A stretch of DNA of 64,000 nucleotides from Geosiphon pyriformis (lineage: Eukaryota > Glomeromycota > Glomeromycetes > Archaeosporales > Geosiphonaceae), in the NCBI GenBank assembly GCA_016748015.1, contig JAAOMT010000299.1:910180-974179 (forward strand), in the 5' to 3' direction. The position numbers were made by a program, and so were the translations under genes. Shown in pieces: positions 31,690 through 45,045 of this stretch (position 1 is the stretch's first letter; the number at the start of each line of letters is the position of its first letter). The notes under the pieces are model-generated. The model searched no databases and was not told the DNA's origin. It worked only from the letters and a program-made list of their open reading frames with translations.

Positions 31690-34600
31690 TTAAGCTGATT
31701 AAAACAACACTAAGCACCTATATAAACCAAGACTAGATCTTCAATACCTGAAAAAAATAAACAAGATTTATATGATCTAAAACTAGCACCAAATGTCTTA
31801 GCAATACCAAGCAATTTGACCACATTAGCAAAAAACATTGAAAACAGCCCAAAAACTGAAACTAGAGCTAAATCATCACATGGTACTAGCCCATTTTTTT
31901 TTCATGAAAACATGATATCTAGCATAGACTAACTAAATTTTATCTCTAAAAGCAAGACAAAAATTATGCACAAAGTCTACAATCTTCCAACTCATAATCT
32001 TAGAATCTCCAAAAACAGACACAGCCTCTTGAAGCCAATCTTTAAAAACAAAATCTTTACAAAAAGTCATACATACTATAATATTTAAAACACAAAAGGA
32101 CAACAATTGAGATATACATAAAAAAAACTAAGAAACCAGAAATCATGCTCTAAGCAGCTGCATAGACATCCAACAATCAATGACAAGCAGAAACATCAAC
32201 CATATAAGAAAAAACATGAACATCACCACAATACAAACACAATACATTGGAATAACACTTGTTATATAAGTATTTCCGAACAGTAACTGGTAGTTAATAA
32301 TGCAAAGCTTTTATGAAATACATCCAAATTTTAACAGTAGACTTACTAGTAAAATCAGCAGCTATGTGTAAATTAGGATGCTATATTAAGGATGAACTAA
32401 ACCAATTAACATTTAATAGTAAACTATTATCTAAAACTCTAGAACCAGAACCAACTTTTTAATGTACATGATGAACAGACTAAAAGACTCCATAAATAAA
32501 ATGTTTAGAATTATTAGAAATAATACCACCTTTGACCAATATATAATACTTCTTCAATCAAGAGAAGAAAAAAATAAAAATAAAAATAAAAAAAAAATAC
32601 CAAGAAGAAAAAAAAGCAGTATTAGCAAGAGCATTAACATGTATATTATCCAAAACATCTGAATAACTCTTGATTTTGTGCCAGCTAATATTTAAATTTT
32701 TTTTCTGAACAATATTTGTAATATGTTAATACTTAATTTAACACCAATTCTGAAAATCTGAACACACTAAACCCAATTCTGATTTACATACATCCAAAGC
32801 AGTTTGACTGTCCATTATAATACAAACCGAGTTAAGAGAGAAAACACACTCAAGAACCAATGCAATAGTCTGCAACTTTACCAAAATAGAAGACATCAAT
32901 CTGGAAACTCAAACTTCCAAACCCAAGTCCACATCCTTAAAAAAAACTGCTGTACTAGCTCTTATCTTAATACTCTCTAAGTTTTTTAGAGATTTATTTA
33001 TATAGACAGAAAAGCAATTAGCTGTAACATTTAACAAATTATTATGAACAAACCCAAACTCACAAAACTCCAAAACATTTAAAGATTTAACCATATTCAA
33101 AGAAGAAAAGCAGACAAAAAATGAAGTTATACTGCTAAGAAAGTCAACAAAAAGCTTAAACTAGTTAAGAACAAGACCATGTAGATTTAATCTTTTCCAA
33201 TGTCTGAAAATTTTCTAATTAAAAATAGTACCATTTTGACTGTAAAACTATTTAACAAATGCTATATCATACCACCAAAATAATAAAAGAAATCTAAAAA
33301 ACCCAAATTTGCCAAGAACAGCTGACATGAAAGTACCATCCTAAAAACAAAAAAAATTGCATATTGGATCACCCAAGGACAAATTGTACTTAAAAAAAAC
33401 ACAAATCACACCTGCCAAAAAGTTATTAGACAGACTGACCCTAATGTAAGCTAAAAAACCCAAAGAATAAATTGGATATTAGCACAAAGCTTGCAAGTCA
33501 TAAGATCTGTGTGAAAATAATTGATCCAAAAACCCATCAAAGTTTGTAAAGCACATAATAGAAGCCAACTTGCCTTCAGTTTAAACTTGTTCAAAAGTCT
33601 TAAGACTATATAAAGAAAGATGGTAAAGTGTATTATTAGAGAAATCAAAAGACAGACCAGTCTTTAACTTTAGACTTTTGCAAATTAAAGCATCCCACTT
33701 ATTACATACACTAATAGGCACAAAACTAAACTGTGTTTGGTAGCTAACAATAGAATAAAGAACTGCTGACACCAAATAAGAAAACTGTTTATCTAAAATG
33801 GTCTTCCTCAAAACAAAGTTGGAAAAAAATTTAACATCTGAATACATTTTGGCCAAGCTAGACTTTAACAATCCTTTAGTAGACAAAAAAATATCCAGAT
33901 AACAATGGAATTTCTTTCTTTTGGCAATAGAAATAAATGAACCATTGATTGATAACAAAAAGCATCTGACTCTGCAATTAATGGGAATGGCCACTGTTTT
34001 ATTATTATTTATAGAAATGTCATTAATTTGAAAAAACTCACTAGCAACATTGAGAATGTGTTGAGTAATAGTCTAATTGCTACCAACCCAGATAGTATTA
34101 TTGACAAAAGCATCAGCAATGAGAAAAAATATCAATTCAGCCTGAGATTTCACATGATTAGTTTTAACAATAAAATAAAAATTCAACCTGTACTTATACA
34201 CACTTTTCTGTTTTTTGACTTCACACAAAAGGAGATCATAAAATATGCACCAAAAAAAAAGTAAGAACACCTCCTCTTGATCCAGACTATTATGTATCTG
34301 ATATCTATCTGTTAACCCAAAATTAATTATAACTCTGTTGACATAATTATTGTAAATATTATTAAAAAAACTAATATACTTGTTATACATCTTTATTCTG
34401 ACTAAATTTTTTTTAAGATGCTTCTATTCCACAGAATTGTAGGCCTTTTGCATGTTCTGCAAGACCAGTCAGAGTTTATGGTTCTTTTTCAAAGCATCTT
34501 TAATGACTGAACTAATGACAAAAATAGGAGATTGTGTTGTTATACTCTTTAAAACTGAGAAATTGTCCTTTTATAGAACATTAAAAGTGCTGTATACTGA

Positions 34601-36260
34601 AAAAATCCTGTCTAAGAGAATCTTAGAAAAGATTTTATGGGTGGTCTCAATCAAAACAATAGGTTGAGTATTTGTAAGAACACTTTTTTACTTATATGGC
34701 TTGAGAATTATTAAGACCCAAGCTTTTTTCCAAGCACTAGACACTAATTTACAAGACAAACAAAAATTCAAAAACACCAAAAACATATCCAAGACTAATC
34801 TGTTGCAATGCTTTTAAAGCTTATTTAAGACTCCAGAAAGACCAGCAGCTTTGCCATCAAACAGATTAGAAATTACACTAAACAACTCATTAAAACTAAC
34901 AGAACACATTACATTCAAAAAAACATTATTGAAAACATACTCCAAAGGCTGATATTGATGAGACCAATTATCAGAAAAATCTGCCATCATCTTATACTTT
35001 CTAGTCCAGCCTTCCATAATCACATTTACTTTAGTCTTAACCAGCTTAGATTCCAAAATCATTTTATCTTCAATAATCAGATGATCCAAAACCACTTTCT
35101 GAAAGAGACACTTCAGCACATTTCTAATTGTGTGACTCTTATTGAATGCAAAACTTTCCATTTGTTTATTAATAACTGACCTAATTCTTAATTTCTTAGC
35201 TCACAAAGATTTAGCAAACTTGAAGACATGATATGATTTTCTTATACTGAAAAGAACTAAACATACATAACCAAAATCTGTACTAGAATCCAATAGAGCT
35301 TAAACAGATAAAGTCTTATCTATGTTTAAAGATGCTCAGTAACTTATTAACAATACAAAAACACCATCAACACTCTTATGTAAACACTTGACAATTCTTG
35401 ATACCAAAATTTCTAGTTTATAAAACTTAAAGAATTTCTTGGTAAAAACACTATCATAGTTCTTAAACCATTTCTTCTTGAAAACTTCATTCACTAAAAA
35501 ACATATCATCTTATAAACAATATTTCACATAGCATCCAGATCTGAAAACCTCTTGAACACAACAAACTCATCAGAAAACATTGCTGTATTAGCAGTTATA
35601 GACTTTTTGAACTTATACTACTCAGTCCCACCAGTATTTTTAATGTCAAATTTCCAACAATTCTTATTCATCTGTTTGCAAAGAAAGTTCAACTGTGTAT
35701 TTAACAGACCACTCAAATCCACAGATATAAAAACAGCTCAGTAATTAATGTCAAAATGCTCACTAATATCCAAAACATTACAGCTTACTACTGTATTGAC
35801 TAAATATAAGAAAATAAATACATACTCTATTGTCTTTTTAGCACTCCTTGAATTTTTTCATGTAGAACTTTTCACAACTGAACTTTTTAACAGAAAATTT
35901 ACCAACTCTAAATCCAGACATTTTTTGAAACTAGCATACTTGTGCAAATTATTCTCATTGAAATCTTTATCCAAGATAACAAAAGAAGATTCATTTACTG
36001 CTCTTGCAATCAAGGAGTTAATTTCTTTAGCTTGAAACAAATACACAGTCAGCATGATACTAGCATAAAGCCCCAAAATCAAAACAAACAATTTATTTTT
36101 GAAAAGCAGCCTAATAAACAAAAGCTTACTAGCAACTTCCAAAATCTTGCACACATGTCTTGCCAAAGCAATATCTATAACAATCACAACACCAGAACCT
36201 AAGTACCCAGAATTCAAATCTAAAGTAAATACATAAACACCATTAAACTTGTCTACAATT
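31690..36260 (-). pseudogene. LINE K ORF2, broken
   Basis: Endonuclease piece 36217-35858 (SGYLGSGVVIV; ILDKDFNEN, so the catalytic Asp lost in J is kept here). RT piece 34390-34073 has SLDQEEVFLLFFW (motif B) and ADAFVNNTIW: motif C is FVNN instead of FVDD, both Asp to Asn, so inactive. 33994-33581 is the RT thumb. 33100-32909 starts RNase H with SVYINKSL instead of YTDG-type, again Asp to Asn. The remainder to 31690 reads as fragments of the RNase H and C-terminal region. Confidence 0.82.
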
Positions 36261-36593
36261 CATAGATAGACTTTTTTTTAGCTTTATTTCAATAACTATT
36301 AAAATTAAATTGTTCATATTTTTATGCCAGTGAATAACATCTGTTTGCTTAATAGGATTGTTTATACTCTTAACATTACATGTAGCCACCTTCCAAACCA
36401 GACTGGTTATTAAAAAAGAGATTTAAAAAGTACATCATTAGCCAAAACTAAATTATCAAAATACACTGACAGACTTAGTACTAAAGCAGTTTTTTCAGTA
36501 TGTTTTCCAATTTTATTATATTAGAAGAGACTGATGGGCCCAAAATTGTAGTAATTTTATCACTAGTGGTCTCACCTGAGCTTTTTCTTATCA

Positions 36594-37533
36594 CTATATT
36601 ATCCATTTGATTCTGTAATAGGGGGTTATTAACAGCTGACATCCAGAATTAGACTGGAAAATTACTGGCACAAATGACTCCAATCTTTTAGCCAACTTAT
36701 CAATTTGTCTCATAAGACTGATAAAACTGCTCTTATTGTTAACTAAATGTAATTCCAACTCATTAGCAATAGGCAAAAGAGGTTTCATCTTTGAAAAAAA
36801 ACCAAAATTAGCCAAACTATTTTACACAGGTAGAAGGGAGAAAGAAGATCTATTAACAATACTTGTCTATAAAGCACCACCAAAAATGACCAGTTGAGCA
36901 ACAGGAGCCAAACATTTGGCATAAATGACAGCCAGTCTGCTTTTATCTGTTTCTGAAAAGACTCGTTGTGATAAAATACCAGAAAGAAATTTCCTACCAA
37001 CTGTACAGTCCAAAGACATATGATTCAAATTCTCACACTTGACACACTTAGCAAAAATCAGATGAAACCAATGCAGATTGGCACTTCTAAGCACTAGTGT
37101 GATTTTTATGACAGCATCCAATAATTCAGCAGAGTTGAAACAAACAGTGGCACATCTGGTTCGAATGTATGAAACCTAATAACAATCAATAATACATGTT
37201 TTCTCACTAACAGAACCAATGAAATCCCATAAGTTATGAGCATTAGTTTCTATTAGCAGAGTATAGAGCAGTATCTTATAATAATCTCTTGTGTTCTATG
37301 TTTTCTTGTCCAAGTCAGCTCTAACAACTTGCACAGTATTTTTCTCAATTAAGATAGATCATTTGGCTGTGACCAAATCAGCATAATCTGAATGCTTAAA
37401 CTTAATCACAGTCTTCTGCCAGAGTCTTACCAACTGTATTTTGATTAATGTAATCATCCCAAACTCAGACAGCACAGCACATACAGCTTTAGCTGATATT
37501 CCAACTAAAATTTTTTTTACTATTACAGCCCAA
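36594..37533 (-). pseudogene. LINE K ORF1 fragment with an intact-looking zinc knuckle
   Basis: Pieces 37121-36867 and 36815-36594 match J ORF1. The knuckle reads CVKCENLNHMSLDC, a proper C-X2-C-X4-H-X4-C, unlike the His-to-Tyr version in J. A coiled-coil-like segment follows (NELELHLVNNKSSFISLMRQI). At the 5' side homology to J ends at 37533 (J position about 19065), exactly where element I's LTR begins. Confidence 0.82.
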
Positions 37534-38497
37534 TGTTATTAAAGGTTTTTGGTTTCTTTTCTTGAATGTTGCTAATATCTGTCTGTTGTTAATTTCACAT
37601 TTTCTGGAAGCAGTTGAACCTCCAATAACTGAATTTATCTTTAAATTATCTCTTATAATTTGAACTGCTGAGCTTATAAGTGAAATGGCCAATTCCATGT
37701 CAGTTGCTTTGTGTAGTTACATTGTAGTAAATGTCAATTCTTTTTCAGGAATAGCTTGTCTAGAAACTCACTAAAAATGTGTAGTTACTTTGCTATGAAA
37801 ATTAACTCTTCTACAAGAATTTTGTCTGTAAGCTATCCTAATAATTATAATAAGAAAAGAAAAGAAAAATAAAAAAATGTAAAAAAAATAAAATTGTGTC
37901 AAAAAAAACGTTTTTCTATCCAGGCCTGGAGTCACTAACAGATTACTGAAATTGGTAGCTAATTAATTTCAAAATGTTAGTTGTGTTGAGGGAATTTCAA
38001 GTGTAATAATCAAAGAATTTGGCTTTTGAATATTTAATTTTTATTTGAGATGTGTAAAAAGTGATTTGTTCTAATTAAAATATTTAAAGTAAGATACTAT
38101 GGTAAGATACTATAAGAAGATACATTTTCTTGAAGAAAGAAGTTCTTTTTTTATACAACTTGTTGTAGTATTAGTCTTTGAACTTGCACTTTTCTCTTTG
38201 CTTTAATTTTGGTAAACTAAAGATACATTTGGTGAACTACAAGTTATTTCTACAAACTATTAATTATTTTGGCCAATTTTTATTAATTTCGGCGAATTTT
38301 GACTATATTAAATGGTTCAGGATATTGTGTAATTTAATCATCTTAATTTTTATGATACAAATTGGGTTATTAATTAAGTGATGATATTTGATTAAATAAT
38401 AAGTGATAATCGAAATGATAATAGTATATGCTAATTAATAATAGGAATTATGAGGATAATTTTATGCTAATTAATAGCTAAAATTTTACTGATAACA
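37534..38497 (-). repeat. 3' LTR of element I, 964 bp
   Basis: In element orientation it runs from TGTTATCAG (38497) to TTAATAACA (37534). It is co-linear with the 969-bp LTRs of F, including the ~20-bp repeat block and the TATA-like GTTGTATAAAA. A purine-rich tract (AGAAGGAGA) lies just upstream at about 38500-38510. The other side of the insertion is not found, so no target duplication can be shown. Confidence 0.85.
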
Positions 38498-39184
38498 TAA
38501 TCTCCTTCTCAAGACTGAGCTCTGTTAAAGTCTAAGTACTATCTATGATATCAAAATAGTGGTCCAAAATAATTAAAGTGATTTGGTTTGAAAATTGTTG
38601 AAATTTTAGTTCTGTAAGCTTTTCAATGTATTGAATCTTTATTGAATGAAGTATTGGGTTTTGTAAAACGTTTTTACAAGTGTTGAATAAATTATAGATC
38701 TAAATGCTGCTCTAAGTTTGTAGTGAGTGTTTGTTGATCCAGCTGCTGTCTTGAATTTATTGTGAATTTGTTTTTGTATAGCTTTAAGAGTAATGTTTGT
38801 TGCTTCAAGTTCCAGTTTCCATTCATAAAGTGTTTTTCCAATATGAAAATATCTATAAATAAGGGTACATTTATTGTTCTGTTTATTAAAAAATAATAGA
38901 AGTTTTTGTTGAATTGTGGCATTTGGTGAAATGTTAATAAGAGCAAATAAAAAATTTTCTTTTAATGTTTGTTTCAAAAGTTCTGGTAATTAACTTTCAA
39001 AGTTACTTCTTGTTTTTCTTCTATAAGGGTAATAATTTTGAGAATTATTTTCTACTGGTATTATAGTTTCTTTTTGAGTATAATTAATTTGACTTTTATT
39101 AATTATTATGGATAGATCAGGAAGTGTTTTTAAGACTAACATTAATTTTTGGTATATTTGTTGAATATTTCGAGAAATAATCAT
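38498..39184 (-). pseudogene. ORF3 of element I (unknown protein between integrase and LTR)
   Basis: Two open pieces, 39184-38990 and 38977-38639, are in the same frame, separated by one stop. The protein starts MIISRNIQQIYQKLMLVLKT, is rich in Lys, Gln and Asn, has no signal peptide or transmembrane segment, and looks mainly helical in the second half (ELLKQTLKENFLFALI; WKLELEATNITLKAI). The same protein is present in H and, with frame damage, in F. I do not recognise it; it is not an envelope-like protein. Confidence 0.7.
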
Positions 39185-39369
39185 GATAAAAATAACTAAC
39201 TAATAAACAAAATTTGAAAAAGAATAAAGAAAATTATTTTTGGGTATAAGATTTTATTTGTTTTTTTTTGGTTTTGAGTGTTTTTTATAATTATTTATTA
39301 TTTTTGTTTTATGTTTTGTGTATTTTAAAGAGGTTATTGTAAAATTTTAAATTAAGTGTTCAAGTTTGG

Positions 39370-40981
39370 TTGTTGTTTTATTATAACTATTGGTTCTAAA
39401 TTTCGGGAAATATCTTTAGAATTAATTAAAGAAGAATGTGTACCAATTTGTGGAATTAATGATTCAGGATTGTTTCTGGAATAATAGTGTTTCAATTAAT
39501 CTTCATGTGTAACTTTTGCTAGTACTTTGTTATTAAGTCTTAACTTACATGATCTATTGCCTAAAATTTCATGAATATAAAATGGTCTATCTCATTTATG
39601 TTCAAATTTTTCACTCTATTGTTTTTCAGTCTTAGTTCTGTGTAAGAAAACTTTATTTCCAACTTTAAATTTGTTGGTAACTGGTGGCAATTTGTTATCA
39701 TGCCTTTTTTTTTGTTGAGCTTGAAAGTGTTTAATATGAGTGGCTGTTATTTGTCTTTTTTTTTCCAGTGTACTAAAAAGAGTATATGCTCTTCTCTAAA
39801 GTGTTTCTTGAAAGTTTTCTTTATTGATTGGTTATACTGGGTATGTTTTTACTGTGAAATTAATTGGTAATCTTGCTGTTCTTTCATAAGTAAAGTCAAA
39901 TGGTATGTGTTTTATAGTATCTTGTTTTAGTGTTCTGTAGACTAATAATATTGATAGAATAAATATATCTTATTTCTGCTCAAAATCTGTTAAGACTTTA
40001 GTTAAAGATTCACACAATGTTCTATTGAAACATTCTACAAGTCTATTTGTTTAGAAGTGATAAGATGATTATAGAGGTCTTTTGACATTGAATTGTACAC
40101 AAATTTTTTGTATTAAGTTGTTCACAAAATGTGTTCTTTGATTAGATAAAAGTTCAATTAAGCATTTATATCTACAAATAATGTCTTCATAGATGAAATT
40201 TGCTACTGATTTTGCATTTGCTCTTTGAATAGCTCTAACTTTAGGCCATTTGGTAAAATAATCTACTGCAACTGCAATATAACAATTTCTTTGGGTTGTA
40301 ATAAATAATGGTCCAACTAAATTAATTCCAACTTTGTCAAAAAGTTGTTTAACTTTGATTGGATTTAAAGGTTTTGTGGGATGAGTTTTTTCTCTTCTTT
40401 AACAACTATCACAAGATTTTATATATTGTTGAATGTTTTTTTGCATGTGAGGCCAAAAATAATATTTAAAGATTCTTTGAATTATTTCATCTCTTCCCAA
40501 ATATGCTGAAAAAAAATCTGTATACATGTTGTATAGAATTGTTTTTTTTTCATTTTTTTGTACTAATTTGAGTGGTTGGTTTGAATTTCTGTGATTTTTA
40601 TAATAAATTTTGTTATAATGTATGAAATATTGTTTTGATTGGTGTTGTAATCGATTTTTTTTATTTGGAAACCAATTTTCTGGCATAATAAGAGTTTTCA
40701 AATAGTTTTTGATATTGTTGTAATTTCTGGAATCTATTGTTGTTTGGTTATTTTTGTTGCTAGGTTGATAAATTGTAGTGAAATTGCTGTTGATATTAAT
40801 CTTGTTTTATTCTTGAAAGACTATCAACATTGGTATGTAGTTTTCTTGATTTGTAATGTACAATATACTTGTAGTCTGCTAAAAAATTATTCCATTGAGA
40901 CTGTTTAGCATTTTGTTCAGTTTTTTTTTTATTAAGTTATTTGAGACCAATATTGTCAATTATGATATCAAATTCATTTGG
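39370..40981 (-). pseudogene. RNase H end and integrase of element I
   Basis: The reading enters at 40981 in the RNase H region (NEFDIIIDNIGLK) and passes the end of that domain (KLHTNVDSLSRIKQD). The integrase zinc-binding domain is open at 40701-40399 (YNMYTDFFSAYLGRD ... SCDSC; the second His is Tyr). The catalytic core follows with many stops (VGINLVGPL with the first Asp changed to Asn). The 5' part of the element is missing: at 40981/40982 it meets the truncated LTR of E in the opposite orientation. Confidence 0.8.
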
Positions 40982-41108
40982 TATCTCAATTATGTATATA
41001 TAGTAATAGAAGTAGAAAAGACAAATTTCTGAATTTAGATTTAATCTAAGCAATCTTCCAATTCACAAATAGTAATAAATAATTATTTGCTATCTTAATC
41101 CACTCTTC

Positions 41109-41133
41109 ACTATCAACACTTTATGTTGATAGT
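41109..41133 (+). other. LTR hairpin 1, perfect 10-bp arms
   Basis: ACTATCAACA and TGTTGATAGT flank a CTTTA loop. In the 3' LTR (60128-60152) the arms are ACTATTAACA and TGTTAATAGT: both sides changed and pairing kept. Confidence 0.82.
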
Positions 41134-41157
41134 ATTAAATACTTAACCATGCTGGAA

Positions 41158-41182
41158 CAATAGCTCTTAATTATGGCTATTG
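41158..41182 (+). other. LTR hairpin 2, perfect 7-bp arms
   Basis: CAATAGC and GCTATTG flank an 11-base loop, followed by a T-rich tract. The motif recurs in the solo LTR at 4428-5430 (minus strand) and, with one mismatch, in the LTR of B. Confidence 0.75.
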
Positions 41183-41603
41183 ACAGAATACTAACTTTAA
41201 TTGCCTTGGCTTATTTTGCTTTATTGTCTTTATTTTTTTTATTTTTTTTATTTTTTTTATTTTATTGTTGTTTTACTAATTGATTAAGGATTAAAAATGC
41301 TGAATTACAGATGCCATAAGGACTGGTAAAAGATCCATAATACAAGAGTAGAAAACTCATAGATTTGAGAATAGCTTACCAGAAGAATTACCAACCACTA
41401 TACTAAGAAAAAAATTCGATAAAATTGCAATTTCAAGAGGCTACTGAAAACAACTATTGAATCTCTGTTCATTATATAAAAGACTCAACCAAAACCTTCA
41501 AATACAAACAACCTACAGATATTACTAACATCATTAAGTAAATTAGCACCAAATTACGGGTTTGTTATTTGATTTAAGACCTCAAATAATTATCTGTAAT
41601 ATT

Positions 41604-41614
41604 TGGTGCTCCCT
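41604..41614 (+). other. Primer binding site of element E
   Basis: TGGTGCTCCCT follows the LTR end after TT. It is the least decayed version with F and predicts a primer tRNA with a 3' end like AGGGAGCACCA. Confidence 0.7.
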
Positions 41615-41665
41615 ATGAGATATAATTTAACAAAGAACCAGTACCAACAGCACCTATCTGAAACA

Positions 41666-43460
41666 ATGGCAGAATTTGAAGAAACAGGGACAAACCATTT
41701 GAAATTTGCAAAATTCTTATTTCAACATTATCACACTCATCTTAGATTAACAAACAATAGTTGGCCAACAGAATCAGCTTTCAATTACTATGTCAACAAA
41801 AAAATAGTATATTATTTGGAAAACCAAGGAGATCTAAAATCTGTCTTCAACAATTTCTTCAGTGAACTACTTCAAAGCACCATACTACTACAGAATTATT
41901 TATTTGCATCACTAATCATAGAAATAAATAGAGAAATAGAAAAATACACCAAACAAAAATTCCCCATTATCTTTACTGACAAAGGAAAAGAAAAATTGCA
42001 AACACCAGCAGGAACCCCAAAGCAAATACAATTACTCACTTGGAAAAAACAGAAAGTCAATTCACCTGCTAATCTATCATACTATCACATGCTCAGAAGC
42101 ACCATCAATATAATATCAACAGGTGTGTTCACCACAAACACAACAACACTACTAAACAGAATTCTGTTTCAAAATAAACAGAAGAAAGCAGAGTTATTGG
42201 AAACATATAGCAATTACTTTGAGAGATTTAAGTCACAATTCTCAATGTCATTAGAAACTTGATTACCACTATCACAACCAAATTTCGGAACCATTAGTCC
42301 TTGGGAAATTACCAATTTTGAGGAAAAGAAAAATAGTAATCAAGAAAATAATAAGAGAAATCTGATTTTAGAAAATCTGAAAGTTGAAACCCCAAACATT
42401 CAAACTCAGCAAAACCCAATTTTAGAAAATCTGGAAATTGAAACCCTGATTATTCCAACTCAGAAAAATCAGAACAATCTATATACTACCTCTATTGTTG
42501 CCCAAAACTTATTTTCAGTAATCATAATTAATCTATTACCAGTCTTACCAATTGCTGAACAGCAATAGCACAACTACAACCATCATCTTAGCAGCAACTA
42601 CAACAGCAATCTCAATCTCAACTTCAACCTTAACTTCAATCTTAACTGCAACAACAACTACTATTAGTACCAATGGCATATGTACTTATTGCCAAAATTG
42701 AGAAATTTACTGGCAAGAAGGATGATGCCCAAGTATGGCTTAATGACATGAAAAAAGCCATTACAGCCAATTGATGGAACAATAATAGAGTCCTTTAAGT
42801 AATCCTCTATTTTCTCCAAAATACTACCAATTCATAGTATTAGAGTTTAGCTGCCAAATTACAAACTTTCCAAAAATTCAAACTGGAATTCATGAAATAT
42901 TTCAGTAACAATAATAGTATTAACTGCTTGGCAAATATCTTTACCACTATCAAGCAAGAAGAAAGTGAAGCAGTTACTATATACCTAAGATGCTTCTACA
43001 GGAATCTGTACCAAATTCAAGCCATCAATACAAACTATTTTACAGTGGCACAGATCCTAAATCAGTTTATCCATGGACTATACAGTAGTATTCTCCAATA
43101 TGTACATCCATTATATTTAGCTGACTTTCAAGCTGCCATTACTCATGCCAGAGACTTTGAATCAGCCAAATTTAAAGCCAACTATACCCAAGCTGTCAAT
43201 CTAGTAATAAATAGATCATCTGAATTGGATTCTAAGTTAAAACAATTCAGTAATTCTATTAATCAAAAATTAGAGGGATACTTAGCTAACAATCAAGCAA
43301 TTTATTAACCTCCACAGTGATACAATAATCAAGAAAACACAAATTGTTTCCAAAATCAGTTGTGTTCATCATTATTGACCAATTAACAGTGGCAGCAAAA
43401 GATGTATGTTTGCCACTATTGTGGTAAACAAGGACATTTAAAAATTGACTACAGATTAAG
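41666..43460 (+). pseudogene. Gag (element E), two long open pieces
   Basis: The first piece is open from ATG 41666 (MAEFEETGTNHLKFAKF) to 42262. A Gln-rich middle follows with frame damage. The second piece, 42892-43308, is the capsid-like core (FTTIKQEESEAVTIYLRCF; RNLYQIQAINTNYFTVAQIL). The zinc knuckle at 43411-43452 reads CHYCGKQGHLKIDY, where the final Cys is Tyr by one transition. This is the only one of five gag copies that starts with ATG; the others have GTG. Gag packages element RNA in cytoplasmic particles. Confidence 0.85.
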
Positions 43461-43839
43461 AATAGATAATTAATGATCAAGAAATCAATATTGAAATCCT
43501 AATCACTGGTTTCAAATTCTGAATTATTAATCAAATTCAGAACCATATCAATCGAATTACTTATCCATGATGCAACAGCCAATTTATCAACCACTAATTT
43601 ATCAGTCTTTAGCACCTGTAGTTTATTAATTGCAGTCACAATCTATCTATTAATTGCAGTTCTAAGTAATTTATCAGCCCCAGCAAATTCAAACACCACC
43701 ATCCAACTCAGTTCAATTAATCACTGGAACCCAAAAGCTAAAAGTCACCCATATCCAACAAAACTGGAAATCAGTAATGATTATGCATTAACTAATTTCT
43801 AGTTCCTCAACCCAATTCTTAGAATCACAACAGTAGAGT

Positions 43840-44440
43840 TTGGAAACAGAATATATTCAAAATCTGAATTCTCAAAACGATTTAAGTCTCCTGGTTATCC
43901 CAGAAGACACCACATTCAACAGCTTGGAAGCCAACCAAAAGCAGCTACTTACCAACAACATACTGCCAGCAACCATTACTAAAGACAAATCATTTACCAT
44001 TATCTTTTTTTTTGAATTCAAGAAACCAGTTAAAATGCCACTATTTAGTAGAGCTGCTCTAAAATCAAAACTCATCACTGCAATATATACAGATACTAAA
44101 GTTGATGGTCAGCCCATTAAACTGATCTTAAACAGTGAATTAGCTGGCAGTATTATTACCTAACAACTTATGGATCAATTAGGTTGCCGAATTGATTGTG
44201 CTGCCAGTGTACAAATAATCACTACCTATGGAGCAATAAAGACTTTAATAGGCAAAATTGACAATTTTTTCTTTGAAATCAATAGCATTATTACATCAAT
44301 CAAAGTTCTCATCATGGAAGTTATTCAATACTAAACACTAGTTAGTAATGACTGGCTATCCAAGACCAACACTATACTTGATTAGAACACTCAGAAACTA
44401 CAACTCAGCCAACACAGCTAACACACTTGAGTACCAACAA
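43840..44440 (+). pseudogene. Retropepsin region (element E)
   Basis: Open 43840-44163, ending in LILNSELAGSIIT followed by a stop. The active-site triplet Asp-Ser-Gly is Asn-Ser-Glu, both G-to-A changes. After the stop the reading continues with LMDQLGCRIDCAAS, KTLIGKIDNFFFEI and LVSNDWLSKTNTIL as in the other copies. Confidence 0.8.
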
Positions 44441-45045
44441 TTTGTGGATATTTTAAGACTACTACCAACAAAAAACCACTAATCAAGTTAGAAGAAAAAG
44501 AGAAGAAACCTATCTGGGAAGCCTACCAAGTCTTGTGGGCTGATCATGATTACAATAAGCTACCACCAATTCTAATTTGGGAAGAAAAAAGAAAAGAAAA
44601 GGAAAGAGAAAAAGAGTTAACAATAGCCATGACATTCACTTATACACTGCACATCACCACTTGTCAAACCAATTATTATTGACTCAAGCTTATATGTGTT
44701 GATTGTAACAAGAAATTGTCTACAATGAACATATGCTGTAATGACAATAAGAAATGGCAAATTACAACAAAATTCTATTGCCACTCATGTGTTTTTGAAC
44801 ACTTTGGATGACCAAAAAGGCAAGGAAAATGGGACAACAAATCTTGTCTCACATGTGAAACTACTTTACCAAATGAAAAAATATGGAATGACATTCTTGA
44901 ACAAGAAAGAACATATGACAAAACATGCCAATACATAATTCTTATAAACAACTGGATAAGAAAAGAGACTTCAATTAACAATACTTAAAAACAAGCACTC
45001 AGATGTCTAGAAGGTTATCCATATGATGAGCATAAGATCTGGAGA
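44441..45045 (+). pseudogene. Cys-rich linker, first part (element E)
   Basis: Plus-strand reading gives ICVDCNKKLSTMNICC, FYCHSCVFEHFG and KSCLTCETTLPNE: repeated Cys pairs spaced like zinc fingers over about 60 residues, then GYPYDEHKIWRMAS. A Lys/Glu-rich segment precedes it (44570-44615). Stops are few. I do not recognise the fold. Confidence 0.72.

Larger units (their letters stand above)
31575..37533 (-). mobile_element. LINE K, decayed relative of J, 5' end cut by element I
   Basis: The 3' end is at about 31575: the minus strand ends with an A-rich tail after sequence matching the 3' UTR of J (rc of 24880-25000). Coding order on the minus strand matches J: ORF1 (37533-36594), APE endonuclease (36217-35858), linker (35161-34814), RT (34390-33581), RNase H start (33100-32909). 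It is much more AT-rich than J, with many stops and some frame changes. At 37533 ORF1 is interrupted by the LTR of element I; the rest of the 5' end is not found in the window. Confidence 0.88.
40982..41601 (+). repeat. 5' LTR of element E/G, first ~210 bp missing
   Basis: Begins at TATCTCAATTATG, matching position ~59994 of the 3' LTR, and ends CTGTAATA at 41601. It contains two perfect hairpins (41109-41133 and 41158-41182) and a T-rich tract (41210-41270). Loss of the left end at the junction with I points to a rearrangement after insertion. Confidence 0.87.

Noticed and set aside
38498-39184. ORF3 as an envelope gene
   Set aside because: No signal peptide, no transmembrane segment, no Cys pattern; the protein is basic and soluble-looking.
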